Assembly: GCA_946811695.1 (NCBI GenBank)
Contig: OX328123.1
Span: 11,530,698 to 11,594,697 of the forward strand
From: Gonocerus acuteangulatus
Taxonomy: Eukaryota; Arthropoda; Insecta; Hemiptera; Coreidae
Length of the DNA: 64,000 nt
Reading direction: 5' to 3'
Shown: positions 11,471-24,093 of the stretch, one piece after another
How positions within the stretch are numbered: position 1 is the stretch's first letter
Layout: every line of letters starts with the position of its first letter
Translations under genes and position numbers: made by a program
The notes under the pieces: model-generated
Told to the model about the DNA's origin: nothing
Database searches by the model: none
What the model saw: only the letters and a program-made list of their open reading frames with translations

Positions 11471-14400
11471 GACCTAGCCAGTGCATTCCCCGGACCATGA
11501 CCTACCTGTGTGCCAAGTTTGATCAAAAACGGTCATTTTTTGTGTAGAACGAAATGCAGACAGACAGCTGATAGGCGATGTTTACCTAGTCTATGCCATT
11601 TCCCAGACCAAGACCTACCTGTCAGCTAAGTTTGGTCAAAATCGGTCAAATTTTCTCAATTTGGGTACATAACAAAATGCAGAGAGACAGCTGATAGACT
11701 ATGTTGACCTAGTCTATGCCATTTCCCGGATATATATACCTACATGTGAACCAATTTTGGTAAAAATCGATGAAATGTTGTGAATTTGTGTAAGGAATAA
11801 AAATGCAGACAGACAGCTGATAGGCGATGTTTACCTAGTCTATGCCATTTCCCAGACCAAGACCTACCTGTCAGCTAAGTTTGGTCAAAATCGGTCAAAT
11901 TTTCTCAATTTGGGTACATAACAAAATGCAGAGAGACAGCTGATAGACTATGTTGACCTAGTCTATGCCATTTCCCGGATATATATACCTACATGTGAAC
12001 CAATTTTGGTAAAAATCGATGAAATGTTGTGAATTTGTGTAAGGAATAAAAATGCAGACAGACAGCTGATAGGCGATGTTTACCTAGTCTATGCCATTTC
12101 CCAGACCAAGACCTACCTGTCAGCTAAGTTTGGTCAAAATCGGTCAAATTTTCTCAATTTGGGTACATAACAAAATGCAGAGAGACAGCTGATAGACTAT
12201 GTTGACCTAGTCTATGCCATTTCCCGGATATATATACCTACATTTGAACCAATTTTGGTAAAAATCGATGAAATGTTGTGAATTTGTGTAAGGAATAAAA
12301 ATGCAGACAGACAGCTGATAGGCGATGTTTACCTAGTCTATGCCATTTCTCAGACCAAGACCTACCCGTCAGCTAATTTTGGTCAAAATCGGTCAAATTT
12401 TCTCAATTTGGGTACATAACAAAATGCAGAGAGACAGCTGATAGACTATGTTGACCTAGTCTATGCCATTTCCCGGATATATATACCTACATGTGAACCA
12501 ATTTTGGTAAAAATCGATGAAATGTTGTGAATTTGTGTAAGGAATAAAAATGCAGACAGACAGCTGATTGGCGATGTTTACCTAGTCTATGCCATTTCTC
12601 AGACCAAGACCTACCCGTCAGCTAATTTTGGTCAAAATCGGTCAAATTTTCTCAATTTGGGTACATAACAAAATGCAGAGAGACAGCTGATAGACTATGT
12701 TGACCTAGTCTATGCCATTTCCCGGATATATATACCTACATTTGAACCAATTTTGGTAAAAATCGATGAAATGTTGTGAATTTGTGTAAGGAATAAAAAT
12801 GCAGACAGACAGCTGATTGACGATGTTGAACTAGTCTATGTCATTTCCCAGACCAAGACCTACCCGTCAGCTAATTTTGGTCAAAATCGGTCAAATTTTC
12901 TCAATTTGGGTACATAACAAAATGCAGAGAGACAGCTGATAGACTATGTTGACCTAGTCTATGCCATTTCCCGGATATATATACCTACATGTGAACCAAT
13001 TTTGGTAAAAATCGATGAAATGTTGTGAATTTGTGTAAGGAATAAAAATGCAGACAGACAGCTGATAGGCGATGTTTACCTAGTCTATGCCATTTCCCAG
13101 ACCAAGACCTACCCGTCAGCTAATTTTGGTCAAAATCGGTCAAATTTTCTCAATTTGGGTACATAACAAAATGCAGAGAGACAGCTGATAGACTATGTTG
13201 ACCTAGTCTATGCCATTTCCCGGATATATATACCTACATGTGAACCAATTTTGGTAAAAATCGATGAAATGTTGTGAATTTGTGTAAGGAATAAAAATGC
13301 AGACAGACAGCTGATTGACGATGTTGAACTAGTCTATGCCATTTCCCAGACCAAGACCTACCCGTCAGCTAATTTTGGTCAAAATCGGTCAAATTTTCTC
13401 AATTTGGGTACATAACAAAATGCAGAGAGACAGCTGATAGACTATGTTGACCTAGTCTATGCCATTTCCCGGATATATATACCTACATGTGAACCAATTT
13501 TGGTAAAAATCGATGAAATGTTGTGAATTTGTGTAAGGAATAAAAATGCAGACAGACAGCTGATAGGCGATGTTTACCTAGTCTATGCCATTTCTCAGAC
13601 CAAGACCTACCCGTCAGCTAATTTTGGTCAAAATCGGTCAAATTTTCTCAATTTGGGTACATAACAAAATGCAGAGAGACAGCTGATAGACTATGTTGAC
13701 CTAGTCTATGCCATTTCCCGGATATATATACCTACATGTGAACCAATTTTGGTAAAAATCGATGAAATGTTGTGAATTTGTGTAAGGAATAAAAATGCAG
13801 ACAGACAGCTGATAGGCGATGTTTACCTAGTCTATGCCATTTCCCAGACCAAGACCTACCCGTCAGCTAATTTTGGTCAAAATCGGTCAAATGTTCTCAA
13901 TTTGGGTACATAACAAAATGCAGAGAGACAGCTGATAGACTATGTTGACCTAGTCTATGCCATTTCCCGGATATATATACCTACATTTGAACCAATTTTG
14001 GTAAAAATCGATGAAATGTTGTGAATTTGTGTAAGGAATAAAAATGCAGACAGACAGCTGATAGGCGATGTTTACCTAGTCTATGCCATTTCTCAGACCA
14101 AGACCTACCCGTCAGCTAATTTTGGTCAAAATCGGTCAAATTTTCTCAATTTGGGTACATAACAAAATGCAGAGAGACAGCTGATAGACTATGTTGACCT
14201 AGTCTATGCCATTTCCCGGATATATATACCTACATGTGAACCAATTTTGGTAAAAATCGATGAAATGTTGTGAATTTGTGTAAGGAATAAAAATGCAGAC
14301 AGACAGCTGATAGGCGATGTTTACCTAGTCTATGCCATTTCTCAGACCAAGACCTACCCGTCAGCTAATTTTGGTCAAAATCGGTCAAATTTTCTCAATT

Positions 14401-16598
14401 TGGGTACATAACAAAATGCAGAGAGACAGCTGATAGACTATGTTGACCTAGTCTATGCCATTTCCCGGATATATATACCTACATGTGAACCAATTTTGGT
14501 AAAAATCGATGAAATGTTGTGAATTTGTGTAAGGAATAAAAATGCAGACAGACAGCTGATTGGCGATGTTTACCTAGTCTATGCCATTTCCCAGACCAAG
14601 ACCTACCTGTCAGCTAATTTTGGTCAAAATCGGTCAAATTTTCTCAATTTGGGTACATAACAAAATGCAGAGAGACAGCTGATAGACTATGTTGACCTAG
14701 TCTATGCCATTTCCCGGATATATATACCTACATTTGAACCAATTTTGGTAAAAATCGATGAAATGTTGTGAATTTGTGTAAGGAATAAAAATGCAGACAG
14801 ACAGCTGATTGACGATGTTGAACTAGTCTATGTCATTTCCCAGACCAAGACCTACCCGTCAGCTAATTTTGGTCAAAATCGGTCAAATTTTCTCAATTTG
14901 GGTACATAACAAAATGCAGAGAGACAGCTGATAGACTATGTTGACCTAGTCTATGCCATTTCCCGGATATATATACCTACATGTGAACCAATTTTGGTAA
15001 AAATCGATGAAATGTTGTGAATTTGTGTAAGGAATAAAAATGCAGACAGACAGCTGATAGGCGATGTTTACCTAGTCTATGCCATTTCCCAGACCAAGAC
15101 CTACCCGTCAGCTAATTTTGGTCAAAATCGGTCAAATTTTCTCAATTTGGGTACATAACAAAATGCAGAGAGACAGCTGATAGACTATGTTGACCTAGTC
15201 TATGCCATTTCCCGGATATATATACCTACATGTGAACCAATTTTGGTAAAAATCGATGAAATGTTGTGAATTTGTGTAAGGAATAAAAATGCAGACAGAC
15301 AGCTGATAGGCGATGTTTACCTAGTCTATGCCATTTCCCAGACCAAGACCTACCCGTCAGCTAATTTTGGTCAAAATCGGTCAAATTTTCTCAATTTGGG
15401 TACATAACAAAATGCAGAGAGACAGCTGATAGACTATGTTGACCTAGTCTATGCCATTTCCCGGATATATATACCTACATGTGAACCAATTTTGGTAAAA
15501 ATCGATGAAATGTTGTGAATTTGTGTAAGGAATAAAAATGCAGACAGACAGCTGATAGGCGATGTTTACCTAGTCTATGCCATTTCCCAGACCAAGACCT
15601 ACCCGTCAGCTAATTTTGGTCAAAATCGGTCAAATTTTCTCAATTTGGGTACATAACAAAATGCAGAGAGACAGCTGATAGACTATGTTGACCTAGTCTA
15701 TGCCATTTCCCGGATATATATACCTACATGTGAACCAATTTTGGTAAAAATCGATGAAATGTTGTGAATTTGTGTAAGGAATAAAAATGCAGACAGACAG
15801 CTGATTGGCGATGTTTACCTAGTCTATGCCATTTCCCAGACCAAGACCTACCTGTCAGCTAATTTTGGTCAAAATCGGTCAAATTTTCTCAATTTGGGTA
15901 CATAACAAAATGCAGAGAGACAGCTGATAGACTATGTTGACCTAGTCTATGCCATTTCCCGGATATATATACCTACATTTGAACCAATTTTGGTAAAAAT
16001 CGATGAAATGTTGTGAATTTGTGTAAGGAATAAAAATGCAGACAGACAGCTGATTGACGATGTTGAACTAGTCTATGTCATTTCCCAGACCAAGACCTAC
16101 CCGTCAGCTAATTTTGGTCAAAATCGGTCAAATTTTCTCAATTTGGGTACATAACAAAATGCAGAGAGACAGCTGATAGACTATGTTGACCTAGTCTATG
16201 CCATTTCCCGGATATATATACCTACATTTGAACCAATTTTGGTAAAAATCGATGAAATGTTGTGAATTTGTGTAAGGAATAAAAATGCAGACAGACAGCT
16301 GATTGGCGATGTTTACCTAGTCTATGCCATTTCTCAGACCAAGACCTACCCGTCAGCTAATTTTGGTCAAAATCGGTCAAATTTTCTCAATTTGGGTACA
16401 TAACAAAATGCAGAGAGACAGCTGATAGACTATGTTGACCTAGTCTATGCCATTTCCCGGATATATATACCTACATGTGAACCAATTTTGGTAAAAATCG
16501 ATGAAATGTTGTGAATTTGTGTAAGGAATAAAAATGCAGACAGACAGCTGATTGACGATGTTGAACTAGTCTATGTCATTTCCCCGAACAAGACCTAT
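11471..16598. repeat. 249-bp dimeric satellite, about 20 units
   Basis: The motif ATGTTGACCT recurs every 249 bp (11701, 11950, 12199, 12448 and on). Each unit is a dimer of two related monomers of about 124 bp; one has CCCGGATATATATACC and the other CCCAGACCAAGACCTACC. Both monomers contain an AATTTTGGT.AAAATCG core and a CAGACAGACAGCTGAT or CAGAGAGACAGCTGAT block. Single monomers occur outside the array at about 8940, 41100-41340, 49880 and 50250, next to Helitron-like ends, so the array probably grew from an internal repeat of a mobile element. Confidence 0.95.
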
Positions 16599-16599
16599 T

Positions 16600-16720
16600 T
16601 TCTTAATTTAGTTATTGGTGTTCTATTTTTTTATTTGTTTTTTTGACTAGACTGAAAACACTTCCTTCGTCATGAGCTCATCACTAAAATTGCGAAGCTC
16701 AAAATAAAATAAATAAATAT
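16600..16720 (+). repeat. Non-LTR retrotransposon 3' tail
   Basis: The segment ATGAGCTCATCAC, then GCGAAGCTCA, then (AAAT)n resembles 48868-48925, which has the same two blocks before an AAATAAAT tail. A 3' untranslated end with a short tandem tail is typical of LINEs. No coding part is attached. Bases 16720-17024 hold nothing recognised. Confidence 0.45.
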
Positions 16721-17024
16721 CCTTTTTGATATTTTAAGGAATGGTCTGTATTTGTAACTCATGCAAGGGTAAATAAAAAACCCAACAACCAAGTATATTT
16801 AATAGAAGGAATAATAAGAAAATCACAACAAATTAAAACGGAACTATTGTTAGTTTAACCAGTGAATTTAAATGGTTTAAAAACACAAGCTGAAGCCACT
16901 GGAACGTAATTAATTCATTTTGAAATATTTCCATAATTTTAGCAAACAGATAAATAATCGTCTCCCCTCGCCCGATTTTACTCTTTATAACAATACATTT
17001 TTCTATCTAACTTGAAATGTTAGT

Positions 17025-17200
17025 TAAGGTACGTTTCCATTATGACAAGTCGCAGCGACATGTCGCGCGACATGTCGCTGCGACTTGTTGCACAGTTTTG
17101 TTGCAAAGGCTCGGCGACATGTCGCAGGGGCCACTCTCTGCGACATGTTGCAGGGAAAAAGTCGCTGCGACATGTCGCAGAAGTATTTGATGGAGGAACG
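17025..17200. mobile_element. GCGACATGTCGC word element, fragment
   Basis: It starts GTACGTTTCCATTATGACA and consists almost entirely of GCGACATGTCGC and relatives in both orientations, so it can fold extensively. The start pairs with GTAATGGAAACGGGGC, the end of the related copy at 21825-22180. Only one end is present here. The TTTCCATT terminus and word-built interior suggest a non-autonomous DNA transposon. Confidence 0.55.
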
Positions 17201-17279
17201 AGGTTAACATATGTTAAAAATATGGTGAAGATTAGACACGTTTTAGGTTAGGTTCTGTAGACACTAGACAGCAGTCAGA

Positions 17280-17960
17280 GCAAAAATCATTCAGAATAAT
17301 GAATAATACATAATTCCGTTATTTCATTCTGAATAATGAATACTTTTTCATTAATTATTCTGTCACTATTCATTGAATGACGATGAAAATTTTTATTGAA
17401 TACAGTTATTTATTCGAGTGAAACAATTTTTTGAATGAAATTGATTTATTTGACTGCAATTTTTTGTTAAATACAAGAGATTTTCTTCATTGAACTTTTT
17501 CTTACTTTTAATGAAAATTCTTTATTCAAATGATATTGTTTCATGAACTTAAAGAATCTGAGTTTGTTGTTACATGAACCGTATTATTTAAGGCATCAGC
17601 CCTATCCTGGCTAGAAGAGGGTAGTAACCAATAGATAACCCGTCCTAAAATTTGTAGTTAACAATAAATGGACGTTAAAATTTAAATAAATAGATGAACC
17701 ATATTATTTTAAATGTATAAAAATAATGAATGAAGAATACAAAATAATTAATTATTCATTAAATTAAAAAAAAAAAATCAGTCAATGAATAACTAAATAG
17801 ATGCTTATTCAATAAAAATGTATTGAATAACGAGCCAACCCCATTACTCGTTGAATAAAAATAAATCAGTAGACGAATAAGTTATTGAATGAATAAATTC
17901 TTATTAAATAAAATGTTATTTGAATGATTATTGAATAAAAAATGTATTGAATAATTCCCT
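17280..17960. repeat. GAATAA/TTATTC word-rich region
   Basis: Short words TGAATAA, TTATTC and CATTGAATGA occur dozens of times in both orientations, with one unrelated insert near 17590-17700. It has the same one-word architecture as the GACATGTC and AATGACATTA elements. Ends are unclear. The rest to 18730 holds an A-run (18391-18417) and no supported gene. Confidence 0.5.
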
Positions 17961-18383
17961 ACTCCGCTAGACAGGGTTGTATGTGTAAACGGTCTTTTGC
18001 GCATGCGTGTGGTCCTGGCACAAGATGCGGGCTGATTACATTACCACATAGCCCAGTCAAACGGTGGTTTCAAGCAGAAAATTTTGGTGTAATTGTTTTG
18101 ATTGGCTTATTCTATGTTTTTTGGGGGTGCTGAACACAAATCAGAAGTTTTCCGCCAAAAATGTGCTCGGCAGATATGAGAAATCATCAAGAAATCACCA
18201 AAAATAATGTTTTTTAGTTGTTTTCAGCTTGTAACGTGCAAAGGAAGTTATTTACGCAAAAATTAAATCGGAAGTAATATAAAAAGGACACAATTGCCTA
18301 CAATTTATGGCCCCAAACATATTTACGTACATCGCGAAGTTTCCACGCAAAAGAGCGTTGAAAGATGGGAGAACACTGTAATT

Positions 18384-18418
<35 letters not shown>

Positions 18419-18731
18419 CAAAAAGTAGTAAATGAATCAATGCAACTTACTCTTTTAGCGAATGAATTAATCTTCAGCGCCTGGACGTTTAGCGTATTTA
18501 TTTAAGTCCGGGTCTCCAGATTTGTGGGGATAGGCGCCAAGCGCAAGTCTTCATGCCTAAGCGCTTAACGGTTCTCAGTTACTCAGTTCGTTCACTGCTA
18601 CTGTCGTAGTTTTCGAGTGTTTTACAATGTCCAGTGACAAGTGCTTTATTTTTAAAAAAAGATTTAAGTGAGGATCTCGCGAAAGGGGCCAAGGAAAAAG
18701 TAGTCCAAACTTTAGATGATACTATTAAAAT

Positions 18732-19314
18732 AAATCCGTCGCGCAGGAGCTGCATAACTAAGCAATTTCCTCTGATTTTGGGTAGTGTAGACTGCATTCC
18801 TGAATATTATGCTTTAAATAACCTACATAAATAAAACAATTACATGAATAGTTCTGCTCTATTGCATTTTGATCTGACGCAGGAATGGGATACAGTCCCG
18901 CTAGTGGTAGGAAGAGCTCCTAGCGGCAGCTTTGCGAACCTACGTCTAGCAGGCTAATCCTATAGAAACATTGTACAAAGTAAACCCTCCTTTTCGATAG
19001 ACAAGGACAACACTTATTCCTCATCAGAGTACACGTTTCGTTACAAAACAGCAGAAATTACCACAGGTATGAGTACATTAGTAGTTTGGGTCAAAAGTAA
19101 CCCCCCCCTCCTAATGAACCAATTTGGTTTATTGTTAAAACCAATTTTTCTCTTTAGATTACCACTACGAGTACTGAGTTTTGTTCAAATATAACCAAAA
19201 TTACGGCTGGTAGTGGCGAATTGGCAATGTAAGTCCGGAGTACCCCCCACCCCTTCTTATGGACCGATGTAGTTTAAAGTATATTTTCCTCTATAGATTA
19301 CCACTACGAATACC

Positions 19315-19382
<68 letters not shown>
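18732..19382 (+). repeat. HA element, 3'-truncated at a microsatellite
   Basis: The HA head (ATCCGTCGCGCAGGAGCTG, then CTAAGCAATTTCC) is followed by the ordinary HA order of subrepeats. The copy ends in (CA)n(TA)n at 19316-19382, after which the sequence changes to a Penelope-type tail instead of the HA 3' end. Confidence 0.7.
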
Positions 19383-19386
<4 letters not shown>

Positions 19387-19432
19387 CACGAAACAAGTCG
19401 GGCAAAATAGAGAGAATAAAGTAGTTAAATAA
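19383..19432 (+). repeat. Penelope-like terminal fragment
   Basis: GGCACGAAACAAGTCGGGC followed by AAAATAGAGAGAATAAAG matches, in the opposite orientation, the segment at 21165-21205. CGAAAC preceded by the 3' arm of a stem is the right half of the hammerhead-like motif of Penelope-like elements; the left half is missing here. Confidence 0.45.
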
Positions 19433-19480
19433 AAACGAATGGTGTTCTGCTTTATCGACCCTCTGCCATAAAAGAAAAAA

Positions 19481-20700
19481 GTCCGTCACGCAGGAGCTGC
19501 ATAACTAAGCACTTTCCTCAGAATTTGGGTAGTGTAGACTGCTTTCCAGAACAATTTGCTTAAAATATCCTACATAAATAAAATAAAAACGTGAATAGTT
19601 CTCATTTTGTAATGAGTAACTGATCAATTATTAATTTGCTTCCAGAGTTATGTTTACACATGGCACCTACTACACTACGTAATAAATACAAAAAACCTCA
19701 TATTATCGTATTTTGATCTAACGCAGGAACAGGATACAGTCACTCTAGTGGTAGAAAGCGCTCCTTGCGGCGGCTTTGTGAACCTACGTCTGCCGGCTTT
19801 TCTATTCAAATATATTACAAATTAAAACCCCGCTTTCCGATTGACCGATTCAGCTCATTTTTACAACACTTCTTTCTCATGAGTTACCCACGACGTATAC
19901 AGCGTTTCGTTACAATACAGCAGAAATTACGACCGGTATGAGTATATTAGGAATTTGGGTCCGGAGTAAACCCCCCCTTCTAATGAACCGATTTAGTTTC
20001 TTTTTACAACACATATTTACCTGTAGATTACCACTACGAATACCGAGTTTCGTCGAAATATACCAAAAATCACGGCTGGTAGTGGCGAATTGGTATTGTG
20101 GGTCCGGAGTAAACCCCCCCTTCTAATGAACCGATTTCGTTTATTTTTACAACACATATTTACCTGTGGATTAGCACTACGAATACCGAGTTTCGTCGAA
20201 ATATACCAAAAATCACGGCTGGTAGTGGCGAATTGGTATTGTGGGTCCGGAGTAAACCCCCCCCTTCTAATGAACCGATTTAGTTCATTTTTATATCTCA
20301 CTTTTCTCTCTATATTAACACTACGAATACCAAGTTTCGTTGAAATATAACAAATATTACGGCTGACATAGTCAAATAAGTGTTTTGGGTTCGGGGTAAA
20401 CCCCCCCTTCCGGTGGACCGACTTTGGTGGTTAACGAACTCGTTCAATCGTTTGCTAATTGAATGCTATATACAAAGTTTCGTGACGAAAAAACAAAAAC
20501 TCTGGCCGCTATCGTGTTAACAGACACATATATATATATATGCATATATATATATATATATATATAGATATATATAAATTTCAACGGGGGTCATTTTCGG
20601 TGTCTACTAGGTAGGATCGATAAAGATTTGAAGAAATTTTTCAAAAATTCCGTCATGAGTCCAACCTCAATAGCTACTTTCCTTCGGAGGAAAGTGCTAA
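19481..20700 (+). mobile_element. HA element, complete
   Basis: This 1220-bp copy starts GTCCGTCACGCAGGAGCTGC and ends GGAGGAAAGTGCTAA. A subterminal CTAAGCACTTTCCTC mirrors the 3' end. Three tandem subrepeats of about 123 bp (19960-20330) contain GTTTCGTCGAAATATACC, followed by (TA)n (20528-20573) and a 3' end with a TTTCCTTCGGAGGAAA stem. Flanks are A-rich on both sides (AAA before, AA after), so any target duplication is too short to prove. No coding sequence. Helentron-like non-autonomous organisation is inferred. Confidence 0.65.
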
Positions 20701-20759
20701 AAGAACAAGAAAAATATATATATTGGGTCATATTCAGAAGAATTAATATATATATATCC

Positions 20760-20890
20760 CAGAAGGTGAAACAAAATTCAGTCTTCCCACTTTTTATTTT
20801 TTATTTTGCACTAGGCCTTTCAGCAGAAATGTGCCATCATCAGGTGCTAACAACAAATAGAACCATGCATTAATATTACAGTAAATGGGC
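20760..20890 (-). ncRNA. Hammerhead-like motif of a Penelope-type repeat
   Basis: On the minus strand the core CTGATGA is followed by a short stem (GGCACA and its pairing strand) and GAAA, the conserved hammerhead layout CUGANGA-stem II-GAAA. The same repeat is present four times at 55855-56560. Hammerhead motifs are known in the terminal repeats of Penelope-like retroelements. Only the core and stem II are supported; the cleavage site was not established. Confidence 0.5.
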
Positions 20891-21164
20891 AGTAATTAAT
20901 GATCAGAATTTATAACGCTGACGGTGATATTATAAATTGGAACATAGAATAGTTTAAATTGGAACATAACTTAATGGAATGGAAACTATATAGGTTTAAG
21001 GAACTGTCTAATTACAGTTTTTAGTATATAATTACAAATTTATAAACTTAATATACGGTATTATAGCTATAGTAATAATAGAATATTATAGTACCGGAAA
21101 ACATTAAAAAAATAATATATATATATGTATGTATATGTATATATATTTTTATATTCAACTTCTT

Positions 21165-21230
21165 TATTTTCTCTATTTTGCCCGACATGTTTCGTGCCGT
21201 TGTTCGCACCTCTTAAAGGGTTTTCCTATG
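21165..21230 (-). ncRNA. Degenerate hammerhead-like Penelope end
   Basis: Read on the minus strand: a GTGC stem arm, loop, GCAC arm and then GAAAC, followed by the CGGGCAAAATAGAG tail also seen at 19383. The CUGANGA part has decayed to TTAAGAG. It lies just upstream of a Penelope endonuclease relic on the opposite strand. Confidence 0.35.
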
Positions 21231-21314
21231 CAAAAATATTTTTTTGTAACTCCCAAAATCAAATTTTGTACAATAATAAACATTTATCGATTCTCTAAAT
21301 TACTTTACTTTTGA

Positions 21315-21681
21315 ACAAATATTATTTTACGAAGTACTTTCCATTACCACCCTTTAAGAGCTAATAGACTGAAACTAATATCTAAAGAAGTTGGCAAAAT
21401 AGGTCGGAAATTTCGTAATGAAATTGAAAATAATTTTAGCAATATTAAGGACAATGTTAAACCGACAGCCACAAAAAACAATATATACAAAATTCGTTGT
21501 AACGATTGCAACTCATCCTACATAGAGGAATCAGAACAACTCTTGCAAAAACGAATTGTACAACATGCTAGAAGTATAGACAGAAACGAGAACTGGACGA
21601 CATTGACGGAACACGCAATAAATAATAAACATAATTTTAATTATACAGACGTTGATATTTTAAATAGAGAAAGGAACACGT
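21315..21681 (+). pseudogene. Penelope-like GIY-YIG endonuclease relic
   Basis: An open frame of about 120 codons ends at TAA 21679-21681. It contains IRCNDCNSSYI, then a degenerate EESEQ where related elements have a G-x-T-G-type block, then QKRIVQHARSI and LTEHAINNKHNFNY. Cysteine pair, SYI, and H spacing match the C-terminal GIY-YIG domain of Penelope-like reverse transcriptases, which nicks target DNA. The glycine expected after SYI is replaced by glutamate, so it is probably inactive. The reverse transcriptase domain is absent. The plus-strand frame has no credible start and is a 5'-truncated remnant. Confidence 0.6.
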
Positions 21682-21824
21682 AAAAAAGGAAGATCAAAGA
21701 AAACCTTTCCATAATTAAAAACAGCAATAATTAAAAAAAAAATACGATTTGAAAAATGTCCATCAACATAGAATTAATTAATCACAACAATTACACAGAC
21801 TTTTCACTTCGACCCCTTTTTGAG

Positions 21825-22180
21825 TGCCGTTTGACTGGGCTAGTAGGCAAAAAGTCGCGGAGACATGTTTTGTTGCACCGGCCGGCCGGTGCGACATTTT
21901 TGTCGCAGCGACATGTGCTGCGACTTGTTGCAAAGTGTTTCCATTCTGCGACATGTTGCGGCGACATGTCGTGCGACATGTTGCAAGGAGATTTGTAGTA
22001 ATGGAAACGGAGCTTTAGGAACGAGTCTCTGCAACATGTATTCTCGCACGGTCGACTGCGACATTTTTTGTCGCAGCGACATGTTGCAAAGTGTTTCCAT
22101 TCTGCGACTTGTTGCGGCGACATGTCGCGCGACATGTCGCAGGGCAGTTTTGTAGTAATGGAAACGGGGCTTTAGTATAT
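21825..22180. mobile_element. GCGACATGTCGC word element, larger copy
   Basis: It is built from GCGACATGTCGC words with two similar halves of about 150 bp, each ending GTAATGGAAACGG.GCTTTAG. A GCACCGGCCGGCCGGTGC palindrome occurs at 21875-21892. Several overlapping open frames on both strands are by-products of the repeated word and are not annotated as genes. Bases 21681-21825 hold nothing else recognised. Confidence 0.55.
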
Positions 22181-22205
22181 TTTATTGAAGAAAAATTTAC
22201 TGCAA

Positions 22206-22256
22206 CAATAAAGGCCTATTCACGCTAGACCGTGCCGCGTCCGGGACGGGCCCCGG
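22206..22256. mobile_element. CCGGGCCC word element, end fragment
   Basis: AGGCCTATTCACGCTAGACC followed by GTGCCGCGTCCGGGACGGG is one end of the family at 41940-42263. It stops abruptly where the minus-strand HA copy begins. TAA precedes the terminus, as TAA follows the opposite end at 42264, compatible with a 3-bp target duplication of the PIF/Harbinger type. Confidence 0.5.
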
Positions 22257-22303
22257 ATCCTACCTAGTAGACACCGAAAATGACCCCCGTTAAAATTTAT
22301 ATA

Positions 22304-22361
<58 letters not shown>

Positions 22362-22371
22362 TATATATATA

Positions 22372-22426
<55 letters not shown>

Positions 22427-22684
22427 TATTTTTCAAGCTACTTCGCTGGGAATTCAATGTGTTGTTCATTCGGCATCTGTCTCCAGCGGTCTTGCTCCTC
22501 CTGTCATCGCAATATTTCGCCGGATTCCTCTCCGGCTTCTTCAGGCAATCATTCATCCTTGCTGGTTGGTAAGGGAACCAACCAGCAAGGATGAATGATT
22601 GCCTGAAGAAGCCGGAGAGGAATCCGGCGAAATATTGCGATGACAGGAGGAGCAAGACCGCTGGAGACAGATGCCGAATGAACA

Positions 22685-22749
<65 letters not shown>

Positions 22750-23783
22750 TGTTAACACGATAGTGGCCAGAGTTTTTGTTTTTTCGTCACGAAACTTCGT
22801 ATATAGCATTCAATTAGCAAACGATTGAACGAGTTCGTTAACCACCAAAGTCGGTCCACCGGAAGAGGGGGGGTTTACCCCGAACCCAAAACACTAATTT
22901 GACCATTTCAGCCGTAATGTTTGTTATATTTCAACGAAACTTGACATTCGTAGTGGTAATATAGAGAGAAAAGTGAGATATAAAAATGAACTAAATCGGT
23001 TCATTAGAAGGGGGGTTTACTCCGGACCCACAATACCAATTCGCCACTACCAGCCGTGATTTTTGGTATATTTCGACGAAACTCGGTATTCGTAGTGGTA
23101 ATCCACAGGTAAATATGTGTTGTAAAAATAAACTAAATCGGTTCATTAGGAGGGGGGGTTTACTCCAGACCCACAATACCAATTCGCCACTACCAGCCGT
23201 GATTTTTGGTATATTTCGACAAAACTCGGTATTCGTAGTGGTAATCTACATGTAAATATGTGTTGTAAAAATAAACTAAATCGGTTCATTAGAAGGGGGG
23301 GTTTACTCCTAATATACTCATACCGGTCGTAATTTCTGCTGTATTGTAAAGAAACACGGTATACGTCGTGGGTAACTCATGAGAAAGAAGTGTTGTAAAT
23401 ATGAGCTGAATCGGTCAATCGAAAAGCAGGGGTTTAATTTGTAATGTATTTCAATAGAAAAGCCCGCCAGACGTAGGTTCACAAAGCCGCCGCAAGGAGC
23501 GCTTTCTACCACTAGAGTGAATGTATCTTGTTCCTGCGTTAGATCAAAATACATAATATGAGGTTTTTTGTATTTATTACGTAGTGTAGTAGGTACCATG
23601 TGTAAACGTAACACTGGAAGCAAATTAATAATTGATCAGTTACTCATTACAAAATTAAAAGAGAAGTATTCATGTTTTTATTATATTTATGTGGGATATT
23701 TTAAGCAAATTGTTTTGGAAAGCACTCTACACAACCCAAATTCTGAGGAAAGTGCTTAGTTATGCAGCTCCTGCGTGACGGAC
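22257..23783 (-). mobile_element. HA element in opposite orientation, with insert
   Basis: Read on the minus strand it begins at 23783 with the HA head and runs through three or four subrepeats to a (TA)n region, but the final hairpin end is missing. The microsatellite is split by a 230-bp perfect palindrome (22458-22689). With the plus-strand copy at 19481-20700 it forms a long inverted repeat around 20700-22257. Bases 23784-24093 hold no recognised feature. Confidence 0.65.
22458..22689. repeat. Perfect palindrome with hammerhead-like cores
   Basis: Two arms of about 113 bp are exact reverse complements around 22571-22576, flanked by (TA)n on both sides. In the right arm, on the plus strand, CTGAAGA (22603-22609), GCCGG (22611-22615), CCGGC (22624-22628) and GAAA (22629-22632) give a hammerhead core with a perfect 5-bp stem II; the left arm has the same on the minus strand. 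A related single copy with a different but still paired stem is at 43033-43062. The two strands of the palindrome give long spurious frames that are not genes. Confidence 0.65.
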
Positions 23784-24093
23784 TTTGTTTGAAGGGCTCA
23801 TTGCCAAAGGTGACTATCCCGAAATTAGAAAATACTTAAAAAATCGAATTTAAAGTAAAGAGAATCTAAAATACATTGTGTTGGTGACAAAAATGATTTA
23901 AATTGGAGCAATTTAAGTCAATTAAGTCAACAACAGTAATGTTTTTCAGATTTTTTTAGTTAATACTAGTTTTTGGCACTCAGCCCTTCATTTATACGAT
24001 GGTAACATTAGCCAGAAAGAAATTGTCTATAATTAAAAATAAATTGTCTGTGGTAAAATGTCACTTGAAATGAAAACATCTCTTTGCTGTGCA

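Noticed and set aside
21756..22155. Cys/His-rich open frames resembling zinc-finger proteins
   Set aside because: All arise from repeated GCGACATGTCGC words in different frames; there is no constant spacing and no start context.
22305..22809. Open frames of 75-127 codons around the palindrome
   Set aside because: They combine IY repeats from (TA)n with an inverted repeat that opens the same peptide on both strands.
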